A stretch of DNA of 64,000 nucleotides from Gautieria morchelliformis. Taxonomy: Eukaryota; Basidiomycota; Agaricomycetes; Gomphales; Gomphaceae. Numbering within the stretch: position 1 is the first letter of the stretch; every line of letters begins with the position of its first letter. This document shows, one piece after another, positions 20,467 to 32,474 of the stretch. Location: NCBI GenBank assembly GCA_015179125.1, contig WHVA01000005.1, positions 1 through 64,000 on the forward strand, read 5' to 3'. Both the position numbers and the translations under genes were made by a program. The notes under the pieces are model-generated. The model saw only the letters and a program-made list of their open reading frames with translations, was not told the DNA's origin and searched no databases.

Positions 20467-22329
20467 TGGTTCAGGACTATTTATTATCAGTATTGATTGC
20501 TCAATCCTTCTATTTTTTAAGTGGAAAGGTTCATCTTCTAATCTTGATGACCCGACCCCTTCTTTCAAGCCTGTGACTGCCTGGATATGCAGCAAATAAC
20601 ATATATGAAATCGAGGAAAGTACCGTATGTCATGGAGGTTGTTAGACTAAATAAGAGGTTCGAGTCGTCGGCCCGGACTTAGTCGTCAACCCCCACGTCC
20701 TGCGTATATACTATGAGAGCTACGAATATATATGTATATCTGGTACCTATTGCATGCTAGACCTTCCTTGGCAAGGCTACATACATGGCAGCTTCTGGAG
20801 GCTCCGCCATTCGCTTCTCTGTCGTCAGATTAAGTTGATCCTTCAATTATTGGTTAATCGTGAGCAAGCTGAAGCATAAAGGTCTCTCGTCCATGGCGGC
20901 GCATGGACGTACACCGGCACCGGGGCCGTGAACATGTCTCCGTTAAAGGCCTGGTGTGCTGATTTTTTCCAAGTTATAATGGTCAACCAAGCTTTGGACG
21001 GGGCCCACCATGGCTACTAGTACTTATATCGATACATCTTGATTCTTGTCCGGATGAGCCTGAGGCTTGTTTAGCGGTGGCATTAGTCACTTGTCGAGGC
21101 GGCGGTGTCAGACTAAAAACTATGACCGTCTCGGCACCGCCCCATGCAAATCGGGTAAGTCTTCAATGCCCTTCCTCTAAAACAATTCTCTCCCCAATCC
21201 ATGTCATACATCGAAAGGAACGGGCCCTCTGTTGCATCCGGACCAACTCATTGACTGATACTTTTCCAGCCTGATTTCAGTGTTTCCGTCATTGTAGCAA
21301 GCATAGAACAGAGGCCTGAGCTCTACTTCCCGGAGATAATGACGGCACAGTTTCTCGTCCAATCGCAAGGGGACAGATACTAGAATGTTCCTCGGGGGCA
21401 GAGCGTTTCAGAGTGATTATGGTTGGGGCATGGCTGTGGAATCGATGCCTAAGAGCCGAAGCGAGCGACTCTGAAGACTATTATCGTCTTGATAGGCCTT
21501 TCGAAGAAGCCGCAGCATTGTAGTGCTATAATTTGGAACAAGAAGAATACTACTACTTACCGTAGCCAGTCCATTCCGCCGGTGGGAACTTGTCGGCCAT
21601 ACAGTGACGCGCGTGACCGACTCCACGGTCACAAAAACTTATACTCGCCGAATACTCTTATCTAGCTGATGCCGCTCATCGAGCACGATGGAGAGCCTCC
21701 AGTTTTAGGGAAAACCCTTCTTGTGTTCTATTGTAACTGAACCCGGACACATCCTCAGAGCAAATGACCATGCTGACTTGACATCGTTTTCATAGCGAGC
21801 AGAGACGAAGCAGGGGATCTATGGTGTCCAGTAATTAAGGCAACATTCATCTTGGTCGAGTGTCGACTCAGTTGGTGAATGAGACAGGATTGCCGTGATG
21901 TCGAGGACCGTGTTCAGAAAACATTCCAAGGGAGTTCCGAAACGGGATTGATCATCTACGTAGGGCAGAAACCAGAGTATGCACTACTTCCTTACCTATA
22001 TTCCATGACACTGAGCGACGAGACCTTTGTTTAAGATGGAAGTCTTCGACTAACAAATATCGTAATTCTCACAATATTGAGTCAATCCCTACGATCGTAC
22101 GGATCAACAACGTACGCTGTCATGGGGTTATTTAATCCATTATTTCTAATATCGCCTGCGCAGGGCATCGAAGAAGCCAGACTTGTGGGAGACGAGATAT
22201 CGCGGCCTGGAACGCTGGAGCAATTCATTCGAGACTGAGAAGAATCTTCGATAGCGGAAGTTCAACTTCCGCTATTAGAGTCTTGAGAGAAAGTGATAGC
22301 ACCTGTGATACAGCATTATCGATAAAATG
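20467..22329. other. 1.9-kb stretch with no supported gene
   Basis: I find no coherent gene on either strand. The last exon of the STAND gene could splice at GTAAGTGCTAG (20457), so its 3' end may reach slightly into this region. A perfect hairpin (GATAGCGGAAGT/ACTTCCGCTAT) at 22250-22277 lies just downstream of the CTR gene stop and may mark its 3' end. Confidence 0.3.
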
Positions 22330-23184
22330 TTATGCAGCGTCGTCCTCATCAATAGCAAATATGGTCGTGCCATTTTCGTTGCTGTTTGCAGCACCAGAAT
22401 CGTTAAAAGCCTTTGCTGCCGCCTTTTTCCGCGGTGGATAACTGGATGTTGCAAGTGGACGGGTTGTCGTACTAGTCGATGGAAGGTCGAGATACTCAAC
22501 ATGACTTTCTAACCCTTCCTGGCTAAGCAAGGGTGCGCCCTCCAATGGATTGCTTTAACAGGGAATTTCAGGAGACACACTTATTAAAAAGTATAATGAT
22601 CTTACGCCTTCAAGTGAGGGTGCCGTGTTTCCACATACTCAATAGCAAATTGGCCCGCACTAAGTGTGGTCACCTGCCATGTACGATTAGCGATGTATTT
22701 GTGAGGGCTGCCGCTCTGAACTCACCACCACAAGAATCAACCTTGCACTACTGTCAGCGCTTGTGAAATTTCAATGACGAGCCTTACCCAACGTGGAAGG
22801 TCATAGCGAGTAACATATAAAGGCTAAATTAGATTGGTCAGAGTATTTACGTGTTGATATGACGGTTTAATCGTACAGCCGAATTAGGGTGAGAACCCAG
22901 TAAATAGCGGTGCGAAATGCAGCGTTGCCCAAACGAGAATGGCGAATTGAAATAGGATTGTACTTAGAGGACAACAGATACGTGAGATACCTAAAACACA
23001 AATATCAGCTGTGCACCCATCATGACACGCGATAGGAAGCAAACTTTTCAAGAAGACACAAGAAGACGGTGAGCACGGAGGCTACCAGGAAAGTAAATCC
23101 AGAGGAGAGGCGCAGGGAAGAGAAAAGAACATGTTCCCCGTGGAAATCGAAATGCAAGATGTCCCTCCAGCCATCCATGTCCAT
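22330..23184 (-). CDS. CTR-family copper transporter
   Basis: Minus-strand multi-exon gene. From the ATG at 23184 the protein opens MDMDGWRDILHF, a Met-rich head typical of the family. TM1 is VLFSSLRLSSGFTFLVASVL plus VFLCLLEKF; TM2 and TM3 follow in later exons (TAIYWVLTLIRLLYMLLAMT, GLILVVVTTLSAGQFAIEY). YMLLAM supplies the MxxxM pore motif of TM2. Exons join in frame across GT-AG introns, including a 16-nt exon at 22726-22741. The tail (from NPLEGAPLLSQ to DEDDAA) is cytosolic-like and ends in acidic residues. Members form trimers in the plasma or vacuolar membrane and move Cu(I). An upstream frame extends the reading to 23325 (VEWEASVSIHV), so the true start may be earlier. Confidence 0.8.
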
Positions 23185-24110
23185 GTTCAAGTTTGAATGA
23201 GCGACTAATAATTTGAACTCCGACAACCCGCTCACTGTGCAATATTTGCTGTTGCTTCTGCCAGTGGTCACATGGATGGAAACTGAAGCCTCCCATTCCA
23301 CTGGAAGTCCCAAGATGACAGGCACAATTTAAACATATATGATCTGGAAGCAGCGCGGTAAGGCATTTGATGGAAGAACTTTGCCACTGAGTGATCTCAG
23401 CGATTACTGTTCTAGGTAAGTCCCAAACCCAGACATCATATAAAAAAACTCAAGATTGTCATTTGATTGACTTCCAAATCTTAGTTGTCTCTCGTTTTCA
23501 AATCGTCCGGCGCGGGGCTTTCAGCGGTTCACCGGAAGCTTGAAGATCCGCGAGTCTCGAGCGCGTAGTTGTCCTTGCCTCAAGCTTCAAGTTTGAGTAA
23601 ATTTTGCGTATGCGAGATCTCTGTGGACACAGTGTCTTGAAGCCCAGCTCGACGAAGGAGTCCCTGACATGAACTGTACTGGATATCCACTAGTTTTTAT
23701 ATACCTATTACATAAGACATCCATCTTCCTCAAGTACGGTTCCTGACTTCTCGCCCTTGTTTTCCTGAGTCGGGCCGGGGCAGGCGTTATTTCTGTGATC
23801 AAATGTCACTGGCTCGCGACTAAGTAAACACCCCCAGCATATGTTGCGTACTCAAGTACAGTATGAGCAGGTATGGACATATCAGTCTCGACCCTAGCGA
23901 AACAAGTAATCGTTGCCGTAAATAGGGCGCTGACTAAGGGCTTAATTCCCGCTTGCATGATCTTGAGATCACAACGCCGGCCTCGAGTCCGCGCCAAATG
24001 AAAGTTTTTGGGCGGGTAAAAATGAAGTCAGCGCCGTTGTCCCTCTTCCCCCCTTTCCTCGTCTCTCCTTTCCGTAGCTTGGATATCACTCTCTTTGACA
24101 ATATCTAGCC
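23185..24110. other. Divergent intergenic region, CTR versus multi-pass gene
   Basis: Contains the promoters of both flanking genes. A minus-strand frame at 23806-23997 (63 codons, MARTRGRRCDLKIMQAGIK then a hydrophobic segment) starts close to the plus-strand gene and could be the first exon of a small membrane protein, but I do not recognise it. Confidence 0.35.
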
Positions 24111-25501
24111 ATGTCTGGTGTTGCACTGGACAAGTGTAGCTTGCTCTCTCTCTGCATAGAATCAATCTTCTGGGGTGAGTCCAGCTCCTTGATGAAAAAA
24201 GGCACCGTTCTCAGTGGTATCGGTTCCTCACAGGTCTCCTGCTCTGTCTTTGTATGATCACGGTCTTCTTGCTTTTACAAAAGAAATCCAGTATAAGGAA
24301 ATATGTTCCGCGTCTGGTGCTGGTGACTCTTATGTTCATACTATGCACCATGGTAAGAGTTCCACTATTCAGCAGAAACAAGGTCTAACTTAATTCCTGT
24401 TTCAAGCATGTTGGTCTTGATTTTGCTCGAGTTAGCAATGCTTTCTTCGAGTTCAGCTCCCAGGGCCCGATCAGCTATCTTGAGAATATGACGGATACGC
24501 TCTACCGGTTTAAGTACGGCGTGCTCTTCGTCCAGATATTTCTGGGTGATCTCCTGATTGTGCGTCGAGTCATGCTTAACTGATGTTCGTTGCCTTGAAG
24601 TCTTCATAGATTTCCCGATCATTTGTCTTATGGAATAAGAACTACTACGTCGTACTCGGCCCTACTATTATGGCTGTTGGCACTCTTGGTAAGGAGTTTC
24701 CTGTCCGTTCATGCGACTTCTACTAACCTATTCTTATTGGCTCGTATAGTTGCCGCTGGAGGCGCATTACATGCAATGTCTGATTCCCCAAGTAACCTTA
24801 CGTTTGACCAGCAGGTGCAAATGTGGATTACCGCAAGCTATACACTTGCATTAGCTACAAAAACAACTTGCTTGTGTAGGTTATTATACGCCTTGGACGA
24901 TTTCATCCTACTGACGCCTTTTTGCTGGCAGTCCTAGTAATGTTTCGAGTCCGGCAAATACATTCGACGATCACGGCCAACGTGAACCGCCATGTAACAG
25001 TTTACACGCTCATGGTGGTTTTGGTCGAGTCTGGATTGGCCGCATTGCTTGCTGCCATGATTCTTCTCATCACATTTGTGTCACGACTCAACGCACATGT
25101 CATCATGTGTGATGTTGTAAGTCTTGATCATTCGCTCGACTTGGCGCCAGCTGATACACTTTTTTGTAATCGTCAGCTTTCACCCATAACGGTACCCGAC
25201 CCCTTGTCCCTTCTACCCCATGCGCTTACATCTTCTTAAGGGTCTCACAGTTACCGCCATCGTCTTGGGTATGACGACCAAACTGTCTACGCCCAACCCC
25301 CCCGCATCACCCACCCGCCCAAACTGGAATCGTTACAGTATGCCACGATCACCTGTTACACCATCCCGCACAAAGGGCTGGTCCGATTTCGATGACGATG
25401 CGGCTGCTACAAGCCCCAAGTCTCCTACGATGTCTCGTCCCGAGAGTCTATACCACTTGAACCAAAGCACGGGTACTCTCAATATGGCCATTGTCATCTA
25501 A
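24111..25501 (+). CDS. Multi-pass membrane protein, basidiomycete family of unknown function
   Basis: Starts MSGVALDKCSLLSLCIESIF at 24111; about seven exons with short introns. Successive hydrophobic segments: LLLCLCMITVFLLLQKK, LVLVTLMFILCTMHVGLDFA (the CTMHV motif is common in this family), FKYGVLFVQIFLGDLLI, NKNYYVVLGPTIMAVGTL, WITASYTLALATKT, LMVVLVESGLAALLAAMILL and a last one before the tail, giving seven predicted helices. The cytosolic tail is Ser/Pro/Thr-rich (PNPPASPTRPNWNRYSMPRS) with several SP sites. This architecture recurs in large numbers in mushroom genomes; no function is established. Exon borders in the middle were placed from open frames and splice consensus and may be off by a few codons. 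Confidence 0.72.
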
Positions 25502-26236
25502 CGTGCCGCAGGTATACCACCACTATAGCGCGGGCGCACTCGCCGTATGCTTAGACGGACACGTACGACTGGAACACGGTCCGCCGTGACGTCTCAGCTC
25601 TACGTGTATCTCCCATGAAGTTTGCTCTTAGAAAGGAATCTTACAGGTCTTTGCGTAATTGTATCCTTCGTTCCCGGACTTGGAACGTATATTTTTGACG
25701 GGGACACTTTTAAGTATCTGAGCACCTTCACGGCACCCAGTAGTTTTTGCGCACTTCCACGACAGAGTCCAACTGCGCCACCGGTACATTATCAAGTGAA
25801 AGTATATGTGCGCACCCTTGAACTCGGTTGAAGCCATCAACGGAGAAGTGTTGCCTGAACCTATCAGAATTTGACTTGACTAATGAGTGGCTGGGTCGTG
25901 GAGTGTTCCGAGTTATGCGCAGCGTGCGGTTAGGTAGCGATATCAAGGGTTTGGCTAATTACAATGTCCTCGGCAGGGCAGATCTCTTCTGCAAATTCGG
26001 AGAACAGTGCATGGCTCATCATGAGCGGATGAACCACCTATGGCTGTTCAACGCTTGAATAGTACTAGGGCGCTGGCTGAAAACAGCTATTCCGTGTCCG
26101 TAGGCGCCTCGAACGCCCAACGGCGGTCGGGTGGCACGCGACCATATACGCGATCATACCGTGGAAGACCTCGGGTTTTGCCGATATATAGTCCCACACC
26201 ATCAATCAGACTTGACTTCCACCACCGCGCAAGGCC
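25502..26236. other. Intergenic stretch upstream of the F-box gene
   Basis: No gene supported. Short frames on both strands show no recognisable motif. Confidence 0.3.
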
Positions 26237-27552
26237 ATGGAAAGGTTGGCACAAGAGCTCATTGATGCAATTATCGACCACTTCCACGCCGACCGCCAGG
26301 ACCTACTGGCGTGCTCACTGGTTTGCCGTTCATGGCTTCCCTCTAGTCAGCGTCACCTGTTCCACCGTATCACATTCTATCCGACTCCGAGCATGCCTGA
26401 CAGTAGAGGTGCAGGAGATGTACCATACAGCAAGCGACTTGATAGGGTTTTACTCAACTCTCCTCATCTTTCCAATTATATCCAGGTGCTAAAGTTGTAC
26501 GGAGGCCCAGCATCCAGGGAGCAGGATCGGATTGTAACAGATCCAACGCTCCCCCAAGTGTTACGCAAGCTCGGGAGGTTGGAGAGACTAGAGATTCGAC
26601 GTCTGTATTGGAACATTTTGACAGAAGACCTCAGATGGTCCCTTTGCTGGATACTCCAGCTGCCGTCGATTGCGAGTGTGGAAATCGAGAAGGCTGGCTT
26701 TGGCAACATGGACGACTTTGAGCACTTTTTATCTCACGCCAAAGGCCTTACCGGTCTCTCCCTAACTGATGTTAACACCGCGTATCGGTTTCGGGCACCC
26801 TTGGTCCCAGGGGAAACGAAAGGTACACAATGTCCCGATTTTCGAAACCGGAGACGCCTTTCAGACCTGCGTTTGACATTACACAACTATTCCGTGTTCG
26901 TCGACTGGCTTCTTGGCCCCGGATCGCCTTCGAATGTATCGCACATTCATACTCTACATATCTTGACTCTCGACCAAACTAGCGGAAATGCAATCAACCG
27001 GCTGCTCCACGCCATTGGCGGCTCACTCGAGCATTTCCGACTCCGTGTGCCAAATAATCGATGGCGTGAGTAGCAATCAACCTATATTACACTCACTCAC
27101 ATCAGCCGACGTATACTGACGTTAATTGTTCAGCTTCATTTGCGGATCAGAGACCAGTTGTCGACATCAATCTGGAATTCAATCCAAATATCAAATCCCT
27201 ACATTTGACCAATGTTAGAATGTTAGCCAACACGAATATATGGGGCACGCCCGTAGACTTTTCGCTGTCCTGGCTTCGGCGCTTGCTTTCTAGCATCAAC
27301 ACGTCCAATCGGCTAGAACAGATCAAGCTGGAGGTAAAGGTACCAAATTATGAATTTGGGCTACCGGACTGGTCAACTTGGGAAGATATCGATCTCATCC
27401 TTTCGGAAACTCATTTCAAGTTTCTGCGGAAGCTGGAGGTCGAGCTTTGGCCGCGCCATGGGGGTCCAGGTTTATTTAGCGAGACATGCAAGAGTCTGGT
27501 TGCGGCGCTTCCGTTAATAAGGGAGCGAGGCATATTGGTGTATGTTGACTAG
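26237..27552 (+). CDS. F-box protein
   Basis: Two exons, 26237-27065 and 27134-27552, joined by a 68-nt GT-AG intron, sum to 416 codons (415 aa). The N-terminus, residues 2-45 (LAQELIDAIIDHFHADRQDL then ACSLVCRSWLPSSQRHLF), is a standard F-box, the segment that binds Skp1 in SCF ubiquitin ligases. The rest contains weak leucine-rich stretches (LERLEIRRLYWNIL, LTGLSLTDVN, RRLSDLRLTLH, IKSLHLTNVRML) of the irregular LRR kind seen in the hundreds of F-box proteins of Agaricomycetes. It ends with LPLIRERGILVYVD, a common ending in that group. Target unknown. Confidence 0.9.
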
Positions 27553-28064
27553 CGGCTCGATGTCGCTTTTCATATTCTTATCCAGGTTTGTGATTCACAC
27601 ATGGAAACGGGGGCAGCACGCTCATCTTCATTACAAAGTCATATTAGATTCCCGTCGAGTTCAACGCGACGGGCAGGAAGGTTACTTATCGTCCTCATCA
27701 ACTTTACGACCTTCTGACTGTATTACCACTTTCCTCGAGTTCGTCGTTTGATTTTGAACGATGGATTTTATCGGGCGGCGGCGATTGCGCCTTGTGAACC
27801 TGGTATCGACATATATCACTTCCCTGAGCACGAGAAGGGGATGTCCCCACTGACAACTGCCCTGGTATTCACGCAAGCGGCGTAATCCGGTCCCTCACGA
27901 TTTCTGTAAATGCCCTCCACTCACCCCCCCTCCCCTATGTATTAATATTGAAATGGGAATTTGATTGTTACAGGACGTATGTACGTCCGCTCCATGCCTA
28001 TAACGTGAAAGCCAAGGTCAATGGCAATCCTATGATATGAGTAACAGCGTAAAATGAAGTGAAT
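27553..28064. other. Intergenic stretch, no supported gene
   Basis: Nothing recognisable beyond the 3' flank of the F-box gene. Confidence 0.3.
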
Positions 28065-28992
28065 CCGCATGACCCAAGATCTCACGTTGTAGGGCCGTCA
28101 TGGGGTCAGCGGCGACTGCTATAGGAAGAAATTGAATTTATTAGACCAGCCACGGCAGATGTCGGCAGTCCGATTGGCCTCCAAAGCTGGAGCAAGACTG
28201 TTCTTGCACGACTGCGAAGTTGGATCGCGTGAGTGCGTTGTATGAAATAAATCAATTGGCCAATATCGGAATTCCCCTACGCTGGACCAAGAGTAAATGT
28301 GCCTGCCTACCTTCGAAGTTCGAACTCATCGAGCCGAGTGGAATTGGCATTAAAAGAAGTACATTCGAATGAAGTTCCTTAACTTAACTAATTCGATCGC
28401 GTCGCATTACTCTGAAATTCAAGCCCGGAGACGAGGAATAGAACAACCTAAAGGTGCCCTGGAGCTTGAGGCCGTCAATGTTGAGATGTGAGAGTACCGC
28501 AAGGGGAAATGGCTTCGTCGAGGGTTTCGATGCTCGATGGTGGGTACACGATGACACGTGAATGTGCGATGTATAACTTGCACTCTAGGTTCTGGTACAG
28601 CCTGAGCATCATTGGAGCTTGGAGCCTCATAGAACTCTGCGTCAGGGGTTGCGTCGATCCCAGCTTAGCCATGTGATTGCTGAATTTTGCTGGCTGCAAA
28701 GATCTCCGAAAGGCTTGAGGCTGATTTGGCACCAGACTTCCAGATTAATACTCGTACTGGTACCCACAATATGACGAAGAGTCGTCGGAGCACGCTATAT
28801 CCAACAGCATACTTAGAACGACCACCATTACCGTAACAGAACCCCGTGATAGCATGCAGCCATGTTCTGGCGCTCCACTGGCAATGGATATGAACCCTGT
28901 AGGAGGATGTATAAAAGAACCCCCAACAACATCCACTATCCACCATCCCCTCAACTTTTCAACATCTCTGTGACTGCTTTGAAACGATCACA

Positions 28993-30212
28993 ATGTCTGT
29001 TAAAACATCGTACCAAGACCTCGCCAGACTGGGCCACACCAGACGCGAGATTTTCCTGATCTGTAACGCCAGGAGAGGGGGCACTATGACGAACGAGTCT
29101 CATATGCACCTCAACAATGAGTTTGTTGACCAATACGGGTAGGTACTGGGTCGTGTAATGGTGTTGGTTGCCTCATAAAATCCGCAGATGGTGGTCCTAT
29201 AACACCATACTGGGCGATGCGGTCCTGATGGGAAGTGTTCCCCAGAACATTGAAGATACCGTGGTCAGTGTCGAGTACGACAACACCTTCAACAACCAGT
29301 CAATTTCCGAAGAATGGACAGAACAGGTCGTTGTCGGCACCAGATCCACGCTGGGCTTCAGGAACTCGTCCCTTATCGAGCTTTCCCAAACCATTACCAT
29401 CGGGAACGTTGCTTCAAGTGGATTTTCTATGCAAATCGGCACGGAGACAACCAGTGAGCAAGTGGTGGACCGAACGACTACCACTACGCGCAATTTTACA
29501 ATTCAGTGGGCCGTTTGCGATCTGTCTTCTACCTCCTACTCACTTCTCATAGCGTCGGCCCGCACGAGAGTGTCAGAATTCTCAGGACTAGGACAGAAAT
29601 CGGTTCAATCGCCACTTACCACGTGGTAAGAGTCCGGGCTTTTCACGACTTTGATTCCATTTTTATAAGCTGTTTCCAGCCGTATGGTCTCAATAGCACT
29701 GCGATGATCGGAAGTACGTCATGCTTGCTATGCCTACGTATATATAAAGCTGAGACGTAGCCGCCTTCCAAGCGCAAGGGCGGAGGTGAGTACCGTCCTT
29801 TTGCATCAATGTCCATGGACTCACGGTTGATTGCAGGTGGAACGGGCATTATCACTGGGTATGTTTTCAGCGCAGCTTCTCACCTGGAATTGTCCAGCTC
29901 AGTCATGATGGCAACATCTAGGGCTTCAGGCTCAACGGTATTTTGGGGAACCCCCGGGCAAACATGGTACTCAACGGTACATCGAACAACACAAGCTATC
30001 TCTTCCGGGTTGTTCGCGTTCTCCCTGAGGGGGCAAAGTCATCAGGGGTATCCAAGGTCTTTGCCCACGACCCCAGCACTGGGGAATCTCTGGAGCTTCC
30101 CATTGAAGATGAAGTGGCCCCACTTAAAGATGCAGTGGCCCCACTTAAAGATGAAGTGGCCTCACTTCAAGTCACCAACGCCGCCGAGGCGATCGGTTGT
30201 CCCGGAATATGA
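28993..30212 (+). CDS. Putative aerolysin-type beta-pore-forming protein, left copy
   Basis: First exon starts MSVKTSYQDLARLGHTRREI and joins, over a 46-nt intron, a Ser/Thr-rich region (residues ~55-150) with alternating polar/hydrophobic residues (SSLIELSQTITIGNVASSGF). Another intron (29510-29551) leads to FTIHVGPHESVRILRTRTEI. This pattern, a receptor-binding head followed by long amphipathic Ser/Thr strands, resembles the aerolysin/ETX-MTX2 fold. The downstream exons end with a segment containing TGESLELPIEDEVAPL and three repeats of a 24-base unit around 30107-30160. I cannot prove that all exons stay in frame. Fungal proteins of this class are lectins or cytotoxins directed at animals or competitors; family assignment here is inference. 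Paralogue at 56464-57639. Confidence 0.5.
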
Positions 30213-31133
30213 GCCAAGTCCCAAATTGTCATCCCAGTCCTCAGATATGTTCAAATGTACAAGCACCGTCTGCCATCTTTTCTGTAACACTGTGTCCTAT
30301 GGAATTCATCTGTGCTGGAGCCTATTTCATGAGCCCGCGGCTAAGAAAGCTTGAGCTTCCCCACGATTAAATTATTGTGAAATTCCAAAGTACTTAAGGT
30401 TGGTATGGGTCAGATGATGACGCTCAAGTCCCGCTGGCAGCCCAAGGATGAATCCTACGTCCAAGTAGGAGACATTAACAAAAAGCACACGAAAGCTCCG
30501 GTCTGATTCTGATACTTTGGCATGATCGAGTGGATTCTGAGTCGCCCCTGAGGCTCTAGCAGCATTCGAGGAGTAGGACAAACAGAGTTTGAGCCACATT
30601 ACTTACAGCACATATGACACAGATGAATGTGCAGAAGTTATCTCACCAGTGCAGGAATTAATATCGGCCAGTTGGCAGAGCGTGTTGCAGGGCGTCGAGG
30701 CAGGGTTGTAGCGATGCGACTCCAGGGGGCCGACCAGAGAAATTAGTACCGGTTATTCAGACATGGTTCTAGGAGATGAGGAGGCCCGATCAGAGAAACA
30801 GTAAAGCAAAAGTATGAGCCAACCACCACAGCTGCTTGAGTATGCCTACGAATTTGCACCATGAAGATCCACCCGTCAAAGAAGTGCCACTGTGCAAGCT
30901 GGTGACCGGGACTCAAGTACTCAGGAATGGAACGCACCGCACATGGATGGCTCAAGGAGGGTGAACCTGAGCGAGCTCAATTACCTGACTGCAATGGCGG
31001 ATAAAAGTCACGTGTGCACTTACTTAAATTAGTAACTACTGCCTATTCGGGCAGTGATGGGACTACATGGTCTGTGCACGCCTTCTTGACGCCTGGTATA
31101 TAAGGCGGACTCCGCCCATCACAGAAGTTCTTT

Positions 31134-31372
31134 ACCACTCTGGCCTTTTGGTACGTGTACATCATGATTTGGTTACGAGACGAAACTAACGGTTACTTTG
31201 TTACAGGCTTAGATCAAGTGTAGTATCTGTTCTTTTTAGTTTAACCACTAAAATGACCGCACCGCGGTCATCATTGGTTAGCCAATTTTTGCCGCCCTCG
31301 TCCTTTGGCCTCTGCTTGCACGTCGGAGGACATGATGACCTTGCTATTGCAGTACCGGCTTGCGTCGTCAGG
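31134..31372 (+). ncRNA. U2 spliceosomal snRNA gene with an intron, left copy
   Basis: Exon 1 (31134-31150, ACCACTCTGGCCTTTTG) and exon 2 (from 31207, GCTTAGATCAAGTGTAGTAT) together rebuild the conserved U2 5' end. Exon 2 carries the branch-site recognition segment GTAGTA (31220-31225), TCTGTTCTTTTTAGTTTAA of stem II, an Sm site AATTTTTG (31284-31291), a stem III-like hairpin and the conserved stem IV loop TATTGCAGTAC. Between the exons, 31151-31206 is a 56-nt mRNA-type intron: GTACGT donor, CTAAC branch site at 31195, TTACAG acceptor. It splits the loop of stem I. TATATAA at 31097-31103 lies ~33 bp upstream of the inferred 5' end. Mature length would be about 180 nt, close to the usual 188. 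The 3' end is approximate. Confidence 0.92.
31151..31206 (+). other. mRNA-type intron within the U2 snRNA gene
   Basis: 56 nt, GTACGTG...GAAACTAACGG...TTACAG. The donor, branch site and acceptor fit the fungal consensus. Removal joins CCTTTTG to GCTTAG and restores the stem-loop I sequence GGCCTTTTGGCTTAGATC expected of U2. mRNA-type introns in U2 are known from a Rhodotorula species, so this is rare but not without precedent. Confidence 0.88.
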
Positions 31373-32109
31373 GGATTTCTCTCCTCTTCTCGTACATTTT
31401 GCTATTCTGTGACCCGGTGGTTCAGTATAACCACCGACAACAGCGCAGCAAAAGTAGAGATCAGAGTTTATTTGAATACGATAGTTACCCTTCAGCAATG
31501 CAAACACTTTGACTTGTAAATATGGATGGAGAGAAATTGATAATGTGGCAGAACACACTTGAGTAGCAATTGTTTTGCGCGGCACTGTACGCCGTGGGGC
31601 TCCTCTCTGCCACCCAGGCAAATCCTCAAAGAAGCAGAAGCGAAGACCATTTTTTGACTACCGTGTAAACACGGGGCGCATCGAATCTGCATGTGTATCG
31701 CACCTTTAGGTATACTCGCCCATCAGACAAGACTGCAAAGCAGCGAAGTTGTTTCAGGCCGCCGGTAAGTATCCCAAACACCTTGGTAGGGCAACGGGGA
31801 TGCCTGATAGTATCACGTCACGCCGCCTGGGAGAACTCCCGCATTCACGGTTATCTCATCGATTAATAGACCTACAAACTGGAAGAGCTTCGAGGCAGCA
31901 GAGGGCAGGGATGCCGCTAAGGTGGCATGCCAGTGGTACCTTCAACGAAAGGATATAGCAACGTAGGGTAAGGCGAAAATACTTACGCTTGACATCCTCG
32001 CCATACTTCCCAGCAAGGATGTCCTTACGCTCGAAAACGGGTGTGTCAAGCCTCGTCCCGCCAGCCGATGTGGGATCGATGCCATCTCTTCAACGCTCGA
32101 CCCTAGGCT

Positions 32110-32441
32110 GCTTTGAGGAGTAGTCGGTCCTTCTTCTTCCCATCTGCCTTATCTCGCTCCTTTACAGCAGAAGAAACTTATCCCAACGCCCGTCTCATAT
32201 CTCTGAACTCCTTGTGGGCTTCATCGACTCGGATACTAGCCGACTCCGCTGCTGCCGAGGTTGTAAGTAATGCTGATTGGTCCCGAATGGATTGGTTAAG
32301 TGCATCCAACTCTGTGGTGGAAATGACGAGAGTCGAATAGAAAAACCTTTGGCTGAAAATCTTCGAGTGAAGAACACAGACTTGGTGATTGAAGTAACGC
32401 GTTGTGAGTGTGACTCAAGGATGCTAACAAGCGCCCTACGA
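32110..32441 (-). pseudogene. Coiled-coil protein remnant, left copy
   Basis: Minus strand, reading TTELDALNQSIRDQSALL, then SASIRVDEAHKEF and DMRRALG, followed by an in-frame TAA and then VSSAVKERDKADGKKKDR to a stop near 32115. Heptad-like and lysine-rich. The other arm's copy has its own, different stop codon, so both are dead. No family recognised. The 5' part is missing at the arm border. Confidence 0.45.
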
Positions 32442-32474
32442 ACTGAATGGCTCATGCAGTTTGATAATATAATG

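Larger units (their letters stand above)
28065..32441 (+). repeat. Left arm of a large inverted duplication
   Basis: About 4.3 kb that reappears on the opposite strand at 54088-58480. Order from outside to inside: short shared words (28065-28400), aerolysin-like gene, spacer, U2 snRNA gene, coiled-coil remnant. 30.6-32.4 kb is close to identical with the other arm: the 220 bp around 31760-31980 show no difference that I can find, and U2 exon 2 shows one. The outer part, with the toxin-like gene, is clearly diverged. The inner end is at 32441, where both copies share GGATGCTAACAAGCGCCC and then part. Confidence 0.9.

Noticed and set aside
20457-20500. Extra 3' exon of the STAND gene via GTAAGTGCTAG
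   Set aside because: The in-frame TAG at 20464-20466 gives an exact nine-exon frame, and nothing conserved is seen downstream.
22250-22277. Bacterial-type terminator hairpin
   Set aside because: A perfect hairpin exists, but this is a eukaryotic genome and there is no T tract; noted only as a possible 3' end feature of the CTR gene.
30743-31958. Open frames of 60-116 codons on both strands of the arms
   Set aside because: They overlap the U2 snRNA gene or are present only because both arms are near-identical; no protein features.
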